The notes below the pieces were generated by a model that was not told the origin of the DNA, searched no databases, and saw only the letters and a program-made list of their open reading frames with translations. This document shows, piece after piece, positions 9,623 to 20,300 of a stretch of 64,000 bases of DNA. The DNA comes from Anaspis maculata (lineage: Eukaryota > Arthropoda > Insecta > Coleoptera > Scraptiidae): assembly GCA_949128115.1 (NCBI GenBank), contig OX421968.1, forward strand, positions 372,001-436,000, in the 5' to 3' direction. The first letter of the stretch is position 1, and each line of letters starts with the position of its first letter. A program made the translations under genes and the position numbers.

Positions 9623-10550
9623 ACGCATCAAGGTAGAGTAGGCTATGCGATATTGAAGGGATAGTTGAAGGGGTAGTTTCCGGTAGATATGTGAATGAAA
9701 TCATCGTAGCGGCAAACTATTGCGACAGATTTTTAAAAAACCCTAACAAATGAGGTATTGCGGAAGTACTGGTTTTTTAAAGGGTAGTTCTTTTTTCGAG
9801 AGGTAAGCTACTGTTGGGATGACCTCTACGTAAAGGGTCATCGTGTAGCATCACTTTTTTAGTGGAACAGTTGAAAAAGACGTTTTTTGGAATTTTCATC
9901 TATTGCATGTCTTATCATACCAACCCTGTCCCTTGAAGTCAAGGGGTGGTTTTTAGGGAGCTGTACGTGTGCATGGGGTCATCCTAGTATACCTATTTCA
10001 ATCCAATTAATGATGAGTACTTTTCTTAGGCCTTTCAAATGAAGCATTGCATATCTCGTTGTGAGACGGTGTCCCAAAAGGGGTAGTTTCTAGGGGATGT
10101 AGAGGCTCAAATAAAAATTTTCGTAAGTAAATTCAATCTGAACGCCGTTTGAAAACAAACAATGTCTCTATTTCTTTTTCTTAATCAGAAAGTGCATATT
10201 TCAGAAAATTGAGCACAATTTTTTGAAAAAAAAAGTTAGGGTGAAAATTCCAAAACCGTTTCGGCATAATGATTCAACCTTTCAAAAGCACGTGATAGAA
10301 AAAATCTCGGACTTTTTTTTCGAAAGTTGCACAAGGTGCAAGATTGCCCATATCTGCACGCTCTCTGTTGGCACCCTGTATATGACAAATTGTGCAATCA
10401 AACTTATCATCAATACCAGCACTCAATAGTCAAAGAAATGATCTTTCCTCACATGCCTGAATTTCTGGAATCCGTCAGATATTTTTTGAGCTATCTCAAT
10501 TTGAAAACGCACCTGATTTTTAGGTGTTGCAGTTCAATTGTCAAGCAGTT
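9623..10550 (-). repeat. Right arm of the palindromic element
   Basis: This arm is the reverse complement of 8502-9427 with around 7% differences by eye. It starts ACGCATCAAGGTA at 9623 and ends CAATTGTCAAGCAGTT. It carries GGGGTAGTTTCCGG (about 9668) and GGGGTAGTTTCTAGGGG (about 10080). The terminal mini-hairpin is less perfect than in the left arm (CACCTGATTTTTAGGTG), so the arms have diverged independently. Confidence 0.85.
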
Positions 10551-10552
10551 TA
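10551..10552. repeat. Target-site duplication TA, right
   Basis: This is the partner of the TA at 8500-8501. The satellite resumes here as TATATTTGTGTTCGTTCG in the same register in which it stopped on the left, so the insertion removed no satellite bases. Confidence 0.65.
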
Positions 10553-12540
10553 TATTTGTGTTCGTTCGTCAGATGTTGCGTTTGGAAAGAGAAGCTGCCA
10601 ACTTCAAAAGTGGTGACCGATCGTTTCCAAAGTCACGTGGGTTGAAGCCTGAAGTCACGTGGGTTGAAGCCAGAAGTCACGTGGGTTCAAACCTAAACTT
10701 CTTGGACAACAATTGTGTCTTTATTTCTATATTTGTGTTCGTTCGTCAGATGTTGCGTTTGGAAAGAGTAGCTGCCAACTTCAAAAGTGGTGACCGATCG
10801 TTTTCAAAGTCACGTGGGTTGAAGCCTGAAGTCACGAGGGTTGGAGCCTGAGGTCACGTGGGTTGAAGCCAAAAGTCACGTGGGTTAAAACCTGAACTTT
10901 TTGGATGCCAATTGTGTCTTTTCTTCTATATTTGTGTTCGTTCGTCAGATGTTGCGTTTGGAAAAAGTAGCTGCCAACTTTAAAAGTGGTTACCGATCGT
11001 TTTCAAAGTCACGTGGGTGGACGCCTGAAGTCACGTGGGTTGAAGCCTGAAGTCACGTGGGTTGAAGCCAAAAGTCACGTGGGTTGGAACCTGAACTTTT
11101 TGGATAACAATTGGTCTTTTCTTCTATATTTGTGTTCGTTCGTCAGATGTTGCGTTTGGAAAGAGTAGCTGCCAACTTCAAAAGTGGTGACCGATCGTTT
11201 TCAAAGTCACGTGGGTGAAATCCTGAAGTCACGTGGGTTGGAGCCTGGAGTCACGTGGGTTGGAACGTGAACTTTTTGGATAACAATTGTGTCATTTCTT
11301 CTATTTTTGTGTTCGTTCGTCAGATGTTGCGTTTGGAACAAGTAGCTGCCAACTCCAAAAGTGGTGAACGAACGTTTTAAGTCACGTGGGTTGAAGCCTG
11401 AGGTCACGTGAGTTGAAGCCTGAAGTCACGTGGGTTGAAGCCTGAAGTCACGTGGGTTGAAGCCTGGAGTCACGTGGGTTCAAACCTGAACTTTTTGGAT
11501 AACAATTGTATCTTTTTTTCTATATTTGTGTTCGTTCGTCAGATGTTGCGTTTGGGAAGAATAGCTGCCAACTTCAAAAGTGGTTACCGATCGTTTTCAA
11601 AGTCACGTGGGTTGAAGCCTGAAGTCACGTGGGTTGAAGCCAAAAGTCACGTGGGTTAAAACCTGAACTTTTTGGATACCAATTGTGTTTTTTCTTCTAT
11701 ATTTGTGTTCGTTCGTCTGATGTTGCGTTTGGAACAAGTAGCTGCCAACTCCAAAAGTGGTGAACGATCGTTTTCAAAATCACGTGGGTTTAAGCCTGAG
11801 GTCACGTGGGTTGAAGCCAAAAGTCACGTGGGTTAAAACCTGAATTTTTTGGATACCAATTGTGTCTTTTCTTCTATATTTGTGTTCGTTCGTCAGATGT
11901 TGCGTTTGGAAAGAGTAGCTGCCAACTTCAAAAGTGGTTACCGATCGTTTTCAAAGTCACGTGGGTTGACGCCTTAAGTCACGTGGGTTGAAGCCTGGAG
12001 TCACGTGGGTTCAAACCTAAACTTTTTGGATAACAATTGTGTCTTTTTTTCTATATTTGTGTTCGTTTGTCAGATGTTGCGTTTGGGAAGAGTAGCTGCC
12101 AACTTCAAAAGTGGTTACCGATCGTTTTCAAAGTCACGTGAGTTGGAGCCTGATGTCACGTGGGTTGAAGCCAAAAGTCACGTGGGTTAAAACCTGAACT
12201 TTTTGGATACCAATTGTGTTTTTTCTTCTATATTTGTGTTCGTTCGTCTGATGTTGCGTTTGGAACAAGTAGCTGCCAACTCCAAAAGTGGTGAACGAAC
12301 GTTTTAAGTCACGTAGGTTTAAGCCTGAGGTCACGTGGATTGAAGCCTGAAGTCACGTGGGTTGAAGCCAAAAGTCACGTATGTTGAAACCTGAACTTTT
12401 TGGATAACAATTGAGTCTTTTCTTCTATATTTGTGTTCGTTCGTCAGATGTTGCGTTTGGAACAAGTAGCTGCCAACATCAAAAGTGGTGACCGATCGTT
12501 TTGAAAGTCACGTGGGTGAAAGCCTGAAGTCACGTGGGTT
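10552..12540 (+). repeat. Copy of the 1,919-bp-unit region, right of the insertion
   Basis: This segment matches 2281-4269 at offset 8,271 (the full unit preceded by about 80 bp), including the CAATTGG one-base loss and the GGACAACAATTG variant. Beyond about 12540 it follows the sequence seen after the second tandem copy (6199 onward, offset 6,352). It is therefore a single-copy version of the 2361-6198 duplication. It differs from both tandem copies at GTCTGATGTTGCG and at GAACGTTTTAAG, and has a private GTCACGAGGG at 10831. Confidence 0.85.
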
Positions 12541-12699
12541 GAAGCCTGATGTCACGTGGGTTGAAGCCTGAAGTCACGTGGGTTGAAGCCTGAAGTCACG
12601 TGGGTTGGAGCCTAAAGTTACGTGGGTTAAAACCTGAACTTTTTGGATAACAATTGTGTTTTTTCTTCCATATTTGTGTTCGTTCGTCAGATGTTGCGT

Positions 12700-14228
12700 T
12701 TGGAAAGAGTAGCTGCCAACTTCAAAAGTGGTTACCGATCGTTTTCAAAGTCACGTGAGTTGAAGCCTGAAGTCACGTGGGTTGGAGCCTGAGGTCACGT
12801 GGGTTGAAGCCAAAAGTCACGTGGGTTAAAACCTGAACTTTTTGGATACCAATTGTGTCTTTTCTTCTATATTTGTGTTCGTTCGTCAGATGTTGCGTTT
12901 GGAAAGAGTAGCTGCCAACTTTAAAAGTGGTTACCGATCGTTTTCAAAGTCACGTGGGTGGACGCCTGAAGTCACGTGGGTTGAAGCCTGAAGTCACGTG
13001 GGTTGAAGCCAAGAGTCACGTGGGTTGGAACCTGAACTTTTTGGATAACAATTGTGTCTTTTCTTCTATATTTGTGTTCGTTCGTCAGATGTTGCGTTTG
13101 GAAAGAGTAGCTGCCAACTTTAAAAGTGGTGACCGATCGTTTTCAAAGTCACGTGGGTGAAAGCCTGAAGTCACGTGGGTTGGAGCCTGGAGTCACGTGG
13201 GTTGGAACGTGAACTTTTTGGATAACAATTGTGTCTTTTCTTCTATTTTTGTGTTCGTTCGTCAGATGTTGCGTTTGGAACAAGTAGCTGCCAACTCCAA
13301 AAGTGGTGAACGAACGTTTTAAGTCACGTAGGTTGAAGCCTGAGGTCACGTGGATTGAAGCCTGAAGTCACGTGGGTTAAAGCCAAAAGTCACGTATGTT
13401 GAAACCTGAACTTTTTGATAACAATTGAGTCTTTTCTTCTATATTTGTGTTCGTTCGTCAGATGTTGCGTTTGGAACAAGTAGCTGCCAACATCAAAAGT
13501 GGTGACCGATCGTTTTGAAAGTCACGTGGGTTGAAGCCTGAAGTCACGTGGGTTAAAGCCAAAAGTCACGTGAGTTGAAACCTGAACTTTTTGGATAACA
13601 ATTGTGTCTTTTTTTCTATATTTGTGTTCGTTCGTCAGATGTTGCGTTTGGAAAGAGTAGCTGTCATTTTCAAAAGTGGTTACCGATCGTTTTCAAAGTC
13701 ACGTGGATTGAAGCCTGAAGTCACGTGGGTTAAAGCCAAAAGTCACGTGGGTTGAAACCTGAACTTTTTGGATAACAATTGTGTCTTTTCTTCTATATTT
13801 GTGTTCGTTCGACAGATGTTGCGTTTGGAAAGAGTAGCTGCCAACTTCAAAAGTGGTGACCGATCGTTTCCAAAGTCACGTGGGTTGAAGCCTGAAGTCA
13901 CGTGGGTTGAAGCCTGGAGTCACGTGGGTTCAAACCTAAACTTTTTGGATAACAATTGTGTTTTTTTTTCTATATTTGTGTTCGTTTGTCAGATGTTGCG
14001 TTTGGAAAGAGTAGCTGCCATTTTCAAAAGTGGTTACCGATCGTTTTCAAAGTCACGTGGGTTGAAGCCTGGAGTCACGTGGGTTAAAGCCAAAAGTCAC
14101 GTGGGTTGAAACCTGAACTTTTTGGATAACAATTGTGTCTTTTCTTCTATATTTGTGTTCGTTCGACAGATGTTGCGTTTGGAAAGAGTAGCTGCCAACT
14201 TCAAAAGTGGTTACCGATCGTTTTCAAA
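12700..14228 (+). repeat. Segment shared with 18934-20461 and 26843-28370
   Basis: The order of subtypes here is repeated at +6,233 to +6,234 inside the first 7,909-bp unit and again inside the second. Shared markers are the ACTTTTTGATAAC one-base loss (13410 and 19643), the GTGAGTTGAAACC junction, and GCTGTCATTTTC in place of GCTGCCAACTTC (13660 and 19893). The copies at 19061 and 26970 have lost one A in GGGTTAAACC, which accounts for the 1-bp change in offset. Confidence 0.8.
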
Positions 14229-14396
14229 GTCACGTGGGTTGAAGCCTGAAGTCACGTGGGTTAAAGCCAAAAGTCACGTGGGTTGAAACCTGATTTTTTT
14301 GGATAAGAATTGTGTCTTCTCTTCTATATTTGTGTTCGTTCGACGGATGTTGCGTTTGGAAAGAGTAGCTGCCAACTTCAAAAGTGGTGACCGATC

Positions 14397-14927
14397 GTTT
14401 TCAAAGTCACGTGGGTTGAAGCCTGAAGTCACGTGGGTTGAAGCCTGGAGTTACGTGGGTTCAAACCTAAACTTTTTGGATAACAATTGTGTCTTTTTTT
14501 CTATATTTGTGTTCGTTTGTCAGATGTTGCGTTTGGAAAGAGTAGCTGCCAACTTTAAAAGTGGTTACCGATCGTTTTCAAAGTCACGTGGGTGAAAGCC
14601 TGAAGTCACGTGGGTTGGAGCCTGGAGTCACGTGGGTTCAAGCCTGACATTTTTGGATAACAATTGTGTCTTTTTTTCTATATTTGTGTTCGTTCGTCAG
14701 ATGTTGCGTTTGGAAAGAGTAGCTGCCAACTTCAAAAGTGGTTACCGATCGTTTTCAAAGTCACGTGGGTTGAAGCCTGAAGTCACGTGGGTTAAAGCCA
14801 AAAGTCACGTGGGTTGGAACCTGAACTTTTTGGATAACAATTGTGTCTTTTCTTCTATATTTGTGTTCGTTCGACAGATGTTGCGTTTGGAAAGAGTAGC
14901 TGCCAACTTCAAAAGTGGTTACCGATC
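14397..14927 (+). repeat. 531-bp (three-monomer) tandem duplication, copy 1
   Basis: Three 177-bp monomers recur 531 bp downstream, including the distinctive GGGTTCAAGCCTGACATTTT junction (14635 and 15166). All monomers have three units, so the forward frame stays open for about 165 codons in each copy; this is expected from 531 being divisible by three. The boundaries are approximate. Confidence 0.75.
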
Positions 14928-15458
14928 GTTTTCAAAGTCACGTGGGTTGAAGCCTGAAGTCACGTGGGTTGAAGCCTGGAGTTACTTGGGTTCAAACCTA
15001 AACTTTTTGGATAACAATTGTGTCTTTTTTTCTATATTTGTGTTCGTTTGTCAGATGTTGCGTTTGGAAAGAGTAGCTGCCAACTTTAAAAGTGGTTACC
15101 GATCGTTTTCAAAGTCACGTGGGTGAAAGCCTGAAGTCACGTGGGTTGGAGCCTGGAGTCACGTGGGTTCAAGCCTGACATTTTTGGATAACAATTGTGT
15201 CTTTTTTTCTATATTTGTGTTCGTTCGTCAGATGTTGCGTTTGGAAAGAGTAGCTGCCAACTTCAAAAGTGGTTACCGATCGTTTTCAAAGTCACGTGGG
15301 TTGAAGCCTGAAGTCACGTGGGTTAAAGCCAAAAGTCACGTGGGTTGGAACCTGAACTTTTTGGATAACAATTGTGTCTTTTCTTCTATATTTGTGTTCG
15401 TTCGACAGATGTTGCGTTTGGAAAGAGTAGCTGCCAACTTCAAAAGTGGTTACCGATC
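14928..15458 (+). repeat. 531-bp tandem duplication, copy 2
   Basis: This is the second copy of the preceding block. It differs from the first by GTTACTTGGG (14981) where copy 1 has GTTACGTGGG. Beyond about 15490 the unit tract changes to GGTTAAAGCCAAAAG and the similarity at this offset ends. Confidence 0.72.
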
Positions 15459-16016
15459 GTTTTCAAAGTCACGTGGGTTGAAGCCTGAAGTCACGTGGGT
15501 TAAAGCCAAAAGTCACGTGGGTGGAAACCTGAACTTTTTGGATGACAATTGTGTCTTTTTTTCTATATTTGTGTTCGTTTGTCAGATGTTGCGTTTGGAA
15601 AGAGTAGCTGCCAACTTCAAAAGTGGTTACCGATCGTTTTCAAAGTCACGTGGGTTGTAGCCTAAAGTCACGTGGGTTGGAGCCTGAGGTCACGTGGGTT
15701 GAAGCCAAAAGTCACGTGGGTTAAAACCTGAACTTTTTGGATAACAATTGTGTCTTCTCTTCTATATTTGTGTTCGTTTGTCAGATGTTGCGTTTGGAAA
15801 GAGTAGCTGCCAACTTCAAAAGTGGTTACCGATCGTTTTCAAAGTCACGTGGGTTGAAGCCTGAAGTCACGTGGGTTAAAGCCAAAAGTCACGTGGGTTG
15901 AAACCTGATTTTTTTGGATAAGAATTGTGTCTTCTCTTCTATATTTGTGTTCGTTCGACAGATGTTGCGTTTGGAAAGAGTAGCTGCCAACTTCAAAAGT
16001 GGTGACCGATCGTTTT

Positions 16017-17381
16017 CAAAGTCACGTGGGTTGAAGCCTGAAGTCACGTGGGTTGAAGCCTGGAGTTACGTGGGTTCAAACCTAAACTTTTTGGATAACA
16101 ATTGTGTCTTTTTTTCTATATTTGTGTTCGTTTGTCAGATGTTGCGTTTGGAAAGAGTAGCTGCCAACTTTAAAAGTGGTTACCGATCGTTTTCAAAGTC
16201 ACGTGGGTTGTAGCCTGAAGTCACGTGGGTTGGAGCCTGAGGTCACGTGGGTTGAAGCCAAAAGTCACGTGGGTTAAAACCTGATCTTTTTGGATAAGAA
16301 TTGTGTCTTCTCTTCTATATTTGTGTTCGTTCGTCTGATGTTGCGTTTGGAACAAGTAGCTGCCAACATCAAAAGTGGTGACCGATCGTTTTCAAAGTCA
16401 CGTGGGTTGAAGCCTGAAGTCACGTGGGTTGAAGCCTGATGTCACGTGGGTTGAAGCCTGAAGTCACGTGGGTTGAAGCCTGAAGTCACGTGGGTCGAAG
16501 CCTGAAGTCACGTGGGTTGAAGCCTAAAGTCACGTGGGTTGAAACCTGAACTTTTTGGATAACAATTGTGTTTTTTCTTCTATATTTGTGTTCGTTCGTC
16601 AGATGTTGCGTTTGGAACAAGTAGCTGCCAACATCAAAAGTGGTGACCGATCGTTTCCAAAGTCACGTGGATTGAAGCCTGAAGTCACGTGGGTTGAAGC
16701 CTGGATTCACGTGGGTTCAAACCTAAACTTTTTGGATAACAATTGTGTCTTTTTTCCTATATTTGTGTTCGTTCGTCAGATGTTGCGTTTGGAAAGAGTA
16801 GCTGCCAACTTCAAAAGTGGTTACCGATCGTTTTCAAAGTCACGTGGGTTGAAGCCTGAAGTCACGTGGGTTGAAGCCTGGAGTTACGTGGGTTCAAACC
16901 TAAACTTTTTGGATAACAATTGTGTCTTTTTTTCTATATTTGTGTTCGTTTGTCAGATGTTGCGTTTGGAAAGAGTAGCTGCCAACTTTAAAAGTGGTTA
17001 CCGATCGTTTTCAAAGTCACGTGGGTTGTAGCCTGAAGTCACGTGGGTTGGAGCCTGAGGTCACGTGGGTTGAAGCCAAAAGTCACGTGGGTTAAAACCT
17101 GATCTTTTTGGATAAGAATTGTGTCTTCTCTTCTATATTTGTGTTCGTTCGTCTGATGTTGCGTTTGGAACAAGTAGCTGCCAACATCAAAAGTGGTGAC
17201 CGATCGTTTTCAAAGTCACGTGGGTTGAAGCCTGAAGTCACGTGGGTTGAAGCCTGATGTCACGTGGGTTGAAGCCTGAAGTCACGTGGGTTGAAGCCTG
17301 AAGTCACGTGGGTCGAAGCCTGAAGTCACGTGGGTTGAAGCCTAAAGTCACGTGGGTTGAAACCTGAACTTTTTGGATAAC
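16017..17381 (+). repeat. 816-bp local duplication
   Basis: About 16017-16565 recurs at 16833-17381. Shared rare markers are the GGGTTGTAGCC unit (16207 and 17023), GGATAAGAATTGTGTCTTC (16292 and 17108) and a seven-unit run with GGGTCGAAGCC (16493 and 17309). The copies separate after AACAATTG, where the first reads TGTTTTTTC and the second AGTCTTTTC. Confidence 0.72.
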
Positions 17382-20300
17382 AATTGAGTCTTTTCTTCTA
17401 TATTTGTGTTCGTTCGTCAGATGTTGCGTTTGGAACAAGTAGCTGCCAACATCAAAAGTGGTGACCGATCGTTTTGAAAGTCACGTGGGTGAAAGCCTGA
17501 AGTCACGTGGGTTGGAGCCTGGAGTCACGTGGGTTCAAACCTGAACTTTTTGGATAACAATTGTGTCTTTTTTTCTATATTTGTGTTTGTTCGTCAGATG
17601 TTGCGTTTGGAAAGAGTAGCTGCCATTTTCAAAAGTGGTTACCGATCGTTTTCAAAGTCACGTGGGTTGAAGCCTGAAGTCACGTGGGTTAAAGCCAAAA
17701 GTCACGTGGGTTGAAACCTGAACTTTTTGGATAACAATTGTGTCTTTTCTTCTATATTTGTGTTCGTTCGACAGATGTTGCGTTTGGAAAGAGTAGCTGC
17801 CAACTTCAAAAGTGGTGACCGATCGTTTCCAAAGTCACGTGGGTGGAAGCCTGAAGTCACGTGGGTTGAAGCCTGGAGTCACGTGGGTTCAAACCTAAAC
17901 TTTTTGGATAACAATTGTGTCTTTTTTTCTATATTTGTGTTCGTTTGTCAGATGTTGCGTTTGGAAAGAGTAGCTGCCAACTTCAAAAGTGGTTACCGAT
18001 CGTTTTCAAATTCACGTGGGTTGAAGCCTGAAGTCACGTGGGTTGAAGCCAAAAGTCACGTGGGTTAAAACCTGAACTTTTTGGATACCAATTGTGTTTT
18101 TTCTTCTATATTTGTGTTCGTTCGTCTGATGTTGCGTTTGGAACAAGTAGCTGCCAACATCAAAAGTGGTGACCGATCGTTTTCAAAGTCACGTGGGTTG
18201 AAGCCTGAAGTCACGTGGGTTGAAGCCTGATGTCACGTGGGTTGAAGCCTGAAGTCACGTGGGTTGAAGCCTGAAGTCACGTGGGTTGAAGCCTGAAGTA
18301 ACGTGGGTTGAAGCCTAAAGTCACGTGGGTTGAAACCTGAACTTTTTGGATAACAATTGTGTTTTTTCTTCTATATTTGTGTTCGTTCGTCAGATGTTGC
18401 GTTTGGAACAAGTAGCTGCCAACATCAAAAGTGGTGACCGATCGTTTCCAAAGTCACGTGGGTTGAAGCCTGAAGTCACGTGGGTTGAAGCCTGGAGTCA
18501 CGTGGGTTCAAACCTAAACTTTTTGGATAACAATTGTGTCTTTTTTCCTATATTTGTGTTCGTTCGTCAGATGTTGCGTTTGGAAAGAGTAGCTGCCAAC
18601 TTCAAAAGTGGTTACCGATCGTTTTCAAAGTCACGTGAGTTGAAGCCTGAAGTCACGTGGGTTGAAGCCAAAAGTCACGTGGGTTAGAACCTGAACTTTT
18701 TGGATACCAATTGTGTCTTTTCTTCTATATTTGTGTTCGTTCGTCTGATGTTGCGTTTGGAACAAGTAGCTGCCAACTTCAAAAGTGGTGACCGATCGTT
18801 TCCAAAGTCACGTGAGTTGAAGCCTGAAGTCACGTGGGTTGAAGCCAGGAGTCACGTGGGTTCAAACCTAAACTTCTTGGACAACAATTGTGTCTTTATT
18901 TCTATATTTGTGTTCGTTCGTCAGATGTTGCGTTTGGAAAGAGTAGCTGCCAACTTCAAAAGTGGTTACCGATCGTTTTCAAAGTCACGTGGGTTGAAGC
19001 CTGAAGTCACGTGGGTTGGAGCCTGAGGTCACGTGGGTTGAAGCCAAAAGTCACGTGGGTTAAACCTGAACTTTTTGGATACCAATTGTGTCTTTTCTTC
19101 TATATTTGTGTTCGTTCGTCAGATGTTGCGTTTGGAAAGAGTAGCTGCCAACTTTAAAAGTGGTTACCGATCGTTTTCAAAGTCACGTGGGTGGACGCCT
19201 GAAGTCACGTGGGTTGAAGCCTGAAGTCACGTGGGTTGAAGCCAAGAGTCACGTGGGTTGGAACCTGAACTTTTTGGATAACAATTGTGTCTTTTCTTCT
19301 ATATTTGTGTTCGTTCGTCAGATGTTGCGTTTGGAAAGAGTAGCTGCCAACTTTAAAAGTGGTGACCGATCGTTTTCAAAGTCACGTGGGTGAAAGCCTG
19401 AAGTCACGTGGGTTGGAGCCTGGAGTCACGTGGGTTGGAACGTGAACTTTTTGGATAACAATTGTGTCTTTTCTTCTATTTTTGTGTTCGTTCGTCAGAT
19501 GTTGCGTTTGGAACAAGTAGCTGCCAACTCCAAAAGTGGTGAACGAACGTTTTAAGTCACGTAGGTTGAAGCCTGAGGTCACGTGGATTGAAGCCTGAAG
19601 TCACGTGGGTTAAAGCCAAAAGTCACGTATGTTGAAACCTGAACTTTTTGATAACAATTGAGTCTTTTCTTCTATATTTGTGTTCGTTCGTCAGATGTTG
19701 CGTTTGGAACAAGTAGCTGCCAACATCAAAAGTGGTGACCGATCGTTTTGAAAGTCACGTGGGTTGAAGCCTGAAGTCACGTGGGTTAAAGCCAAAAGTC
19801 ACGTGAGTTGAAACCTGAACTTTTTGGATAACAATTGTGTCTTTTTTTCTATATTTGTGTTCGTTCGTCAGATGTTGCGTTTGGAAAGAGTAGCTGTCAT
19901 TTTCAAAAGTGGTTACCGATCGTTTTCAAAGTCACGTGGATTGAAGCCTGAAGTCACGTGGGTTAAAGCCAAAAGTCACGTGGGTTGAAACCTGAACTTT
20001 TTGGATAACAATTGTGTCTTTTCTTCTATATTTGTGTTCGTTCGACAGATGTTGCGTTTGGAAAGAGTAGCTGCCAACTTCAAAAGTGGTGACCGATCGT
20101 TTCCAAAGTCACGTGGGTTGAAGCCTGAAGTCACGTGGGTTGAAGCCTGGAGTCACGTGGGTTCAAACCTAAACTTTTTGGATAACAATTGTGTTTTTTT
20201 TTCTATATTTGTGTTCGTTTGTCAGATGTTGCGTTTGGAAAGAGTAGCTGCCATTTTCAAAAGTGGTTACCGATCGTTTTCAAAGTCACGTGGGTTGAAG

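Larger units (their letters stand above)
8502..10550. mobile_element. 2.05-kb palindromic (foldback-like, long-TIR) non-autonomous element
   Basis: This is the only non-satellite sequence in the window. It begins AACTGCTTGACAATTGAA and ends with the reverse complement. It consists of two inverted arms of about 926 and 928 bp around a 195-bp centre. It sits precisely within one satellite monomer, with a probable TA target duplication. I see no transposase, integrase or reverse transcriptase: open frames are short (under about 80 codons within the element) and resemble no family I recognise. The arms carry a TATACAGGGTGCCAAC motif, homopolymer runs and several copies of GAAACTACCCCTT. The best description is a large inverted-repeat or foldback element, or a long-TIR MITE-like derivative of a TA-targeting DNA transposon. 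The family is unknown. Confidence 0.8.

Noticed and set aside
8500..10552. Palindromic element as an assembly chimera
   Set aside because: The satellite stops and resumes at exactly the same point of one monomer with a TA duplication, and the arms differ by several percent. This fits a real insertion better than an inverted-read artefact, which would give identical arms.
10327..10851. A 174-codon open frame crossing from the palindromic element into the satellite
   Set aside because: It spans the insertion boundary, so it is a chance fusion of the element's arm with satellite sequence. No domain is recognisable and the left arm's counterpart frame is different.
14632..15660. Repetitive open frames on the forward strand (59-residue period) as a repeat-protein gene
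   Set aside because: The frames begin at GTG or TTG rather than ATG and end wherever the junction reads GTTGA or GTTAA. They shift frame with each extra 22-bp unit and are matched by open frames on the opposite strand. They follow from the satellite structure.
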